Below are positions 34,090 to 37,867 of a stretch of DNA of 37,867 nucleotides, piece by piece. The position numbers were made by a program, and so were the translations under genes. How positions within the stretch are numbered: the first letter of the stretch is position 1; every line of letters starts with the position of its first letter. Location of the stretch: NCBI GenBank assembly GCA_002839375.1, contig PGXY01000004.1:341817-379683 (forward strand), given 5' to 3'. The notes beneath the pieces were generated by a model. That model searched no databases and was not told the origin of the DNA. It was given only the letters and a program-made list of their open reading frames with translations. This DNA comes from Spirochaetae bacterium HGW-Spirochaetae-1. Its GTDB lineage: Bacteria; Spirochaetota; UBA4802; UBA5550.

Positions 34090-34815
34090 ATGAAAAAAAT
34101 CGCCGCTACTCTAACCATCCTTTTTATGACCGTCAACCTTTTTGCCTCATATGATGAGGCCCTGAAGCTTTTCAAGGAAAAGAAGTATGATGAGTCTCTG
34201 AAAAAACTGGGTGATGAACTTGAAGTAAGCAGGGACATGGAAGCAGGGGCCCCTAATTACAAAATACGATTCCTGGCCGCCCACAACCACTGGAAACTGG
34301 GAAACAGGGAAGCGGTGATATCCCATTTCAAACGATGTATGGATATACAAAAGGACACCGTAGATCCCTATATTGACCTGTCGCTTTTTCTTGCTGAACA
34401 GGGACTGTTGAACGATGCCGAGACCTATGCCAGGAAGGGACTGACTGTAAAAGATAGCGCCATGCTCTATTATGTCCTGGGGAAGGTCTCCCTGATCAGG
34501 CAGAATTACTGGCGGGCCAAGGAACTCTTCGAAAAGGCAAATTCCGTGGATCCCGAGATCTACATGTCCTATAATGGTCTGGGAATCGCACTTATGAAGC
34601 TGGAAAAATATGGCGACGCCAATACGGCCTTTACCGTTGCCCTGGCAATACGGCCCGATTCATCGGAGATTCTCAACAACATGGGTCTGAGCCTGGAAAA
34701 GCTGGGGAAGAACAAGGAGGCCTATGAATATTATAAAAAGGCCAATTCACTGGACATGGAAAACAAGGTGATCCTGGCAAATATGCTGCGTGCGAAAAAA
34801 CTGGCTGAAAAATAA
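34090..34815 (+). CDS. Exported tetratricopeptide-repeat protein
   Basis: The ATG at 34090 (AGGGGAC upstream) is preferred; an ATG at 34087 is equivalent. The 241-residue product has a signal peptide (KKIAATLTILFMTVNLFA, cleavage near residue 19) and so is periplasmic. TPR-like units fill most of the rest: YDEALKLFKEKKYDESLKKL, DPYIDLSLFLAEQGLLNDAETYARKGL, AMLYYVLGKVSLIRQNYWRAKELF, YMSYNGLGIALMKLEKYGDANTAF and EILNNMGLSLEKLGKNKEAYEYY. Such proteins are scaffolds in the envelope. It lies 12 bases before the aminotransferase gene with good ribosome sites on both, suggesting one operon. Confidence 0.85.
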   Translation: MKKIAATLTILFMTVNLFASYDEALKLFKEKKYDESLKKLGDELEVSRDMEAGAPNYKIRFLAAHNHWKLGNREAVISHFKRCMDIQKDTVDPYIDLSLFLAEQGLLNDAETYARKGLTVKDSAMLYYVLGKVSLIRQNYWRAKELFEKANSVDPEIYMSYNGLGIALMKLEKYGDANTAFTVALAIRPDSSEILNNMGLSLEKLGKNKEAYEYYKKANSLDMENKVILANMLRAKKLAEK

Positions 34816-34827
34816 AGGAGACCGCAT

Positions 34828-36006
34828 ATGTCCATCGCAAAAGGTATAAGGGATTCCATAGAAAAATCATCGTGGATTCGCAAGATGTTTGAGGAAGGGG
34901 CAAAGATGAAGGCGCAGTTTGGCGCCGAAAATGTCTTTGACTTCAGCCTGGGAAATCCCGACCTGGAGCCGCCGGAAGAATTTTTTTCCACTCTGCAGAC
35001 CATGTTGAGGGAGAGAAAACCCGGTTCTCACGGATATATGCCCAATGCCGGTTTCTTGTCGGTGCGTGAAGCCATTGCGGGGAAGGTTTCCCGGGAACAC
35101 GGCGTAATGGTCAGGCCGGAAGGTATCATCATGACCTGCGGCGCTGCCGGGGGCATGAATACGGTACTGAAGACTATACTGAATCCCGGTGACGAGGTAA
35201 TAGTACTTAAACCCTATTTCGTGGAGTATGGGTTCTACATTGGCAATCATGGCGGGAAAATGGTGCTCGTTGATACCGCTGCTGATTTTTCAATAAATGT
35301 CGGGAATATCAAACAAGCCATAAACGAAAAAACCCGGGCAGTCATTATCAACTCACCCAACAATCCTACGGGGAAGATATACAGCAGGCAGGAGATCAGC
35401 GATCTTACGGAAATGCTCCGTGCCACGGGACAGACTATCTTCCTCATTTCCGATGAGCCTTACCGCGAAATAGTGTACGATAATGCCGAGGTCCCCAGTA
35501 TTCTGGCCTTTTATAATGAATCGATAGTGATTACCTCCTACTCAAAAAGTCTTTCTCTCCCGGGCGAACGCATCGGATACCTGGTTCTCCATCCTTCATG
35601 TAAGGACTTCGACCTTGTGATGGCGGGGATGATCCTGAGCAACAGGATACTGGGATATGTCAATGCGCCGGCCCTGATGCAGCGTGTCGTGGCCGAACTT
35701 CTGAATGTAACCGTGGATGTGGGCATATACAAGAAAAAGCGCGATATTTTCATTGAGGGCCTTTCGTCTGCCGGGTATGATTTTATCACGCCCGAGGGAG
35801 CCTTCTATCTTTTCTGTAAAGCGCCTACCGATGATGACGTGGCCTTTGTCCGGCATCTCCAGAAATTCAATGTACTGGCAGTGCCGGGAGTCGGTTTCGG
35901 CGGGCCGGGCTATTTCAGATTAGCCTATTGTGTGCCCGAATCGACCATCAGGAAATCGATTCCGAAATTCAAAGAGGCCCTGGAATCATACGATACAAAG
36001 GCATGA
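34828..36006 (+). CDS. Class I/II PLP-dependent aminotransferase
   Basis: The 392-residue product has AAAGGAG before the ATG. The fold-type I aminotransferase signs are present: GNPDLEPPEEFF near the N terminus, GAAGGMNTVLKTILNPGDEVIV (cofactor phosphate region), NSPNNPTGKIYS, ISDEPYREIVYD with the pyridine-N-binding Asp, and the Schiff-base lysine at Lys240 in SYSKSLSLPGERIGYL. The C terminus carries the substrate Arg in GYFRLAYCVPE. It resembles aspartate/aromatic-type aminotransferases, but the amino-acid substrate cannot be fixed from sequence. It is followed by a 4-base overlap with the PilZ-like gene. Confidence 0.93.
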   Translation: MSIAKGIRDSIEKSSWIRKMFEEGAKMKAQFGAENVFDFSLGNPDLEPPEEFFSTLQTMLRERKPGSHGYMPNAGFLSVREAIAGKVSREHGVMVRPEGIIMTCGAAGGMNTVLKTILNPGDEVIVLKPYFVEYGFYIGNHGGKMVLVDTAADFSINVGNIKQAINEKTRAVIINSPNNPTGKIYSRQEISDLTEMLRATGQTIFLISDEPYREIVYDNAEVPSILAFYNESIVITSYSKSLSLPGERIGYLVLHPSCKDFDLVMAGMILSNRILGYVNAPALMQRVVAELLNVTVDVGIYKKKRDIFIEGLSSAGYDFITPEGAFYLFCKAPTDDDVAFVRHLQKFNVLAVPGVGFGGPGYFRLAYCVPESTIRKSIPKFKEALESYDTKA

Positions 36007-36629
36007 AAAAACTCGAATCGACAAAACGCATTCCCGTGGACAGTGTTCTCAGGGTCTATAAAAAAGGCTTTGGATATTCAAGGCTGACTATTATAGATAA
36101 TAATGACAGATACATGGCAACCCTGTCCGATGAGGATTTTTATAATTCTATTCCCGACGGAAGTTCCATTGAAGCGTACCTGTGGGTGGAAGATGTGGCC
36201 TCATATGAATTTTCCTGCACGATTACGGGAAGGATAACGCAGGGAGAGAGGATACTTTTTCTCAGCCATACCGAAGAGATCAGGCGCAACGAGGAGCGGC
36301 TATGTCTCACGGCACAGGTTTCAGTTCCCTTTCAATTTTTTATTTTTAATTCAAAGAAGATTGAAAAAAGTTTTACCAGTGAAGAAATTAAATTCCACAC
36401 GGGGCTTATCACGGAAATGAGTGACCGTGAGATGGTTTTTACCTGCACTGATAATCTTTCAGCCGTCAGTCTGCTTTACGGACACATCCATGTTTTTGAT
36501 GAAGATGTTGAAATTGTCGGGAAATACGAAGAAAGAGGAGAAGGAACATATCTCGTCAGGCTCACCGGCATGAGTGAAAGGGACCGCGGTAAAGTTCTGG
36601 ACTATATCTTCAGCGTGTACCGCGAGTAA
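36003..36629 (+). CDS. PilZ-domain protein with a YcgR-like N-terminal domain
   Basis: The ATG at 36003 overlaps the aminotransferase stop (ATGA), so translation is probably coupled. The 208-residue product has a beta-rich first half (VDSVLRVYKKGFGYSRLTII ... AYLWVEDVASYEF ... TGRITQGERILFLSH), like the YcgR_2/PilZN domain. The second half is PilZ-like. RxxxR is present as RNEER, then VSVPFQFFIF and TGLITEMSDREMVF, where the (D/N)xSxxG motif is degenerate (Glu for Gly). The end, GMSERDRGKVLDYIFSVYR, fits the last PilZ helix. Cyclic di-GMP binding may be weak or lost. Pairing with an amino-acid enzyme is unusual. Confidence 0.75.
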   Translation: MKKLESTKRIPVDSVLRVYKKGFGYSRLTIIDNNDRYMATLSDEDFYNSIPDGSSIEAYLWVEDVASYEFSCTITGRITQGERILFLSHTEEIRRNEERLCLTAQVSVPFQFFIFNSKKIEKSFTSEEIKFHTGLITEMSDREMVFTCTDNLSAVSLLYGHIHVFDEDVEIVGKYEERGEGTYLVRLTGMSERDRGKVLDYIFSVYRE

Positions 36630-36680
36630 CCCTCGGCAGGTTCTTCCCGTATTGGATGCTATCGTTTTTTAGATTGATTA

Positions 36681-37601
36681 TTATTTCCTTCGAGGTTGCC
36701 ATACTTTGTCAATGCGGGTCAGACCATGCTTCTGTGCCCACCCCACAGCTTCATCGAACTCATCAAGCGTAATTCTTCGCCGCAGATCAAAGCATTGTTT
36801 CGCATTAAATTCGGGATGATACTGATCCATTATATTTACGTAGGTGTCCGGGGACAGAGCAGCCAGAAAGGCCAGAACCCGGTCGGTGCCTGCCATGTTA
36901 TTGGGAAGTACCAGGTGGCGTACAAGAAGCCCCCTGACAGCTATGCCGGTGTTGTCAAAACGAAGGTCGCCTGCCTGGCGATACATTTCCCGCAATGCGG
37001 CCATGGCAATAGCTGGATAGTCCGGGGCGCCGCTTAGTTCCCCGGAGACATGGGAATCCATATATTTCATGTCAGGCATGTATATATCGAAAATATCCGA
37101 AAGGAGCTCGATAGTTTCAACGGCATCGTATCCCCCGCTGTTGTAAACCAGGGGCAGTTTCAGTCCCCTGGGGATGGCACTTTCCAAGGCACGGACAATA
37201 GGATAGACCATATGTGAGGGGGATACACAATTTATATTATGGCATCCCTGAGTCTGAAGAAGAAGCATTATATCTGCCAGTTCTTCACAGGTAACCTCTT
37301 TGCCGGCACTGAGATGGGAGATTTCATAATTCTGGCAGTAAATGCAGGCCAGGTTGCAGTTGGCAAAGAATATGGTGCCAGACCCCCCACGGCCAACAAG
37401 GCATGATTCTTCGCAAAAATGAGGACTATATGATGAGACAATGGGAAGTATGCCACTGCGACATTTACCCCCCTGACCTTTAGTCCTGTCAACCCGACAC
37501 TGATGTGGACAGAGCGTGCATTTTTTCAGGATTTCATACAGTGCATCGGCACGCCGTGACAGTTCTCCTGATTCAAAGAGTAAGATATAGCCTGGATTCA
37601 A
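36681..37601 (-). CDS. PflX-like radical SAM protein
   Basis: A TTG at 37601 with GGAG 7 bases upstream is the only in-frame start that keeps the conserved N terminus. The 306-residue product has CTLCPHQCRVDRTKGQGGKC (Cys28, 31, 35, 47) before the radical SAM motif CNLACIYC (Cys82, 86, 89). This matches the COG1313/PflX group, related to pyruvate-formate-lyase activating enzymes but with an extra N-terminal Cys cluster. The SAM strand NINCVSPSHMVYP and the C-terminal DQYHPEFNA are also typical. The target is not known. No pyruvate-formate lyase gene is in the window. Confidence 0.88.
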   Translation of the reverse strand: MNPGYILLFESGELSRRADALYEILKKCTLCPHQCRVDRTKGQGGKCRSGILPIVSSYSPHFCEESCLVGRGGSGTIFFANCNLACIYCQNYEISHLSAGKEVTCEELADIMLLLQTQGCHNINCVSPSHMVYPIVRALESAIPRGLKLPLVYNSGGYDAVETIELLSDIFDIYMPDMKYMDSHVSGELSGAPDYPAIAMAALREMYRQAGDLRFDNTGIAVRGLLVRHLVLPNNMAGTDRVLAFLAALSPDTYVNIMDQYHPEFNAKQCFDLRRRITLDEFDEAVGWAQKHGLTRIDKVWQPRRK

Positions 37602-37790
37602 AGCAGGGCTCCGGTACCTGTACGTTGATTGGTGTTTGATGTTATATATGATATAAATCTGTCTGGAATACTATAATAGACAGAGTGTAACTTAAATTTA
37701 TCACAGAATAATTCAAAATGCAATACATTAGATAGGACTTTATGTGCAAATATGAGATAACATAGTGATTGCTCTGACCCGGCATATTTT

Positions 37791-37867
37791 TTAAAAATAC
37801 AACGCCAGCCTTTTACGATATGCCTCTTCAAACCAGAGAAATTTCTCCACACACTGCTCAAAGGTCT
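37791..37867 (-). CDS. C-terminal fragment of an unidentified protein
   Basis: On the minus strand a frame enters from the right edge and ends at a TAA (37793-37791), giving 24 residues that finish EEAYRKRLALYF. The sequence is rich in Glu, Phe and basic residues and reads like a protein end. The competing frame over the same bases (stop at 37598) looks like translated AT-rich DNA. The family cannot be named from this piece. It is 189 bases upstream of the PflX-like gene on the same strand. Confidence 0.5.
   Translation of the reverse strand, partial: TFEQCVEKFLWFEEAYRKRLALYF

Noticed and set aside
37598-37861. 87-codon minus-strand frame before the PflX-like gene
   Set aside because: Starts with TTG, has no clear ribosome site and reads like translated AT-rich DNA. 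A better protein end (stop at 37791) occupies another frame over part of the same bases.

Overview
The window reads as a chromosomal segment of a motile Gram-negative bacterium. It has outer-membrane beta-barrel proteins, SPase II lipoproteins, a TolC/HlyD-type tripartite exporter, a chemoreceptor, a FlgT/LPP20-like lipoprotein, a GGDEF protein and two PilZ-type proteins. Base composition is close to balanced and gene density is high. Pyruvate phosphate dikinase, a PflX-like radical SAM protein and several anaerobe-flavoured enzymes suggest a fermentative or anaerobic life. My best guess is Spirochaetota or a deltaproteobacterium-like lineage. This is an impression from gene content only, because the window holds no rRNA or other decisive marker. 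I saw no tRNA, rRNA, CRISPR array, transposase or phage gene.

Layout. 1-3053 (+): the tail of an unidentified gene, a small exported barrel-like protein, an orphan family-3 solute-binding protein and a porin. 3050-7054 (-): a lipoprotein and a 1055-residue HEAT-like repeat protein that ends in what looks like a catalytically dead class III nucleotide cyclase domain. 7330-8574 (+): a FlgT/CsgG-like lipoprotein with a clear promoter and terminator. 8777-15825 (+): a seven-gene efflux operon (TetR, TolC, HlyD/YbhG-like, ATPase, permease, permease, ATPase), with a promoter and palindromic operator just ahead of the regulator. Its gene set resembles Escherichia coli ybhGFSR, but the double ATPase is split into two genes flanking the permeases. 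15836-20672: a chemoreceptor (-), a YjgN/DUF898 membrane protein (+), a cation diffusion facilitator (+) and a radical SAM protein (-).

21128-22508 (+): a promoter, a PilZ protein and an unrecognised 307-residue partner. 22680-24944 (+): thiol peroxidase and class II lysyl-tRNA synthetase, separated by a compound palindromic repeat. 24951-30794 (-): an exported YtcJ-like amidohydrolase, a STAS-like protein, 3-hydroxyacyl-CoA dehydrogenase, two small proteins, a TPR protein and a GAF-GGDEF diguanylate cyclase. 31301-36629 (+): pyruvate phosphate dikinase with a strong terminator, a periplasmic TPR protein, a PLP aminotransferase and a PilZ-like protein overlapping its stop codon. 36681-37867 (-): a PflX-like radical SAM protein and the C-terminal end of a gene running in from the right edge.

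The recurring theme is envelope and second-messenger signalling. One gene is predicted to make c-di-GMP, two products may bind it, and a chemoreceptor and a flagella-associated-type lipoprotein are possible outputs. The efflux operon is a separate, self-regulated unit. I found no clear new defence or mobile system. The most unusual items are the HEAT/pseudo-cyclase protein, the split YbhF-type exporter, the 64-bp compound palindrome near 23250 and the PilZ/307-residue pair.
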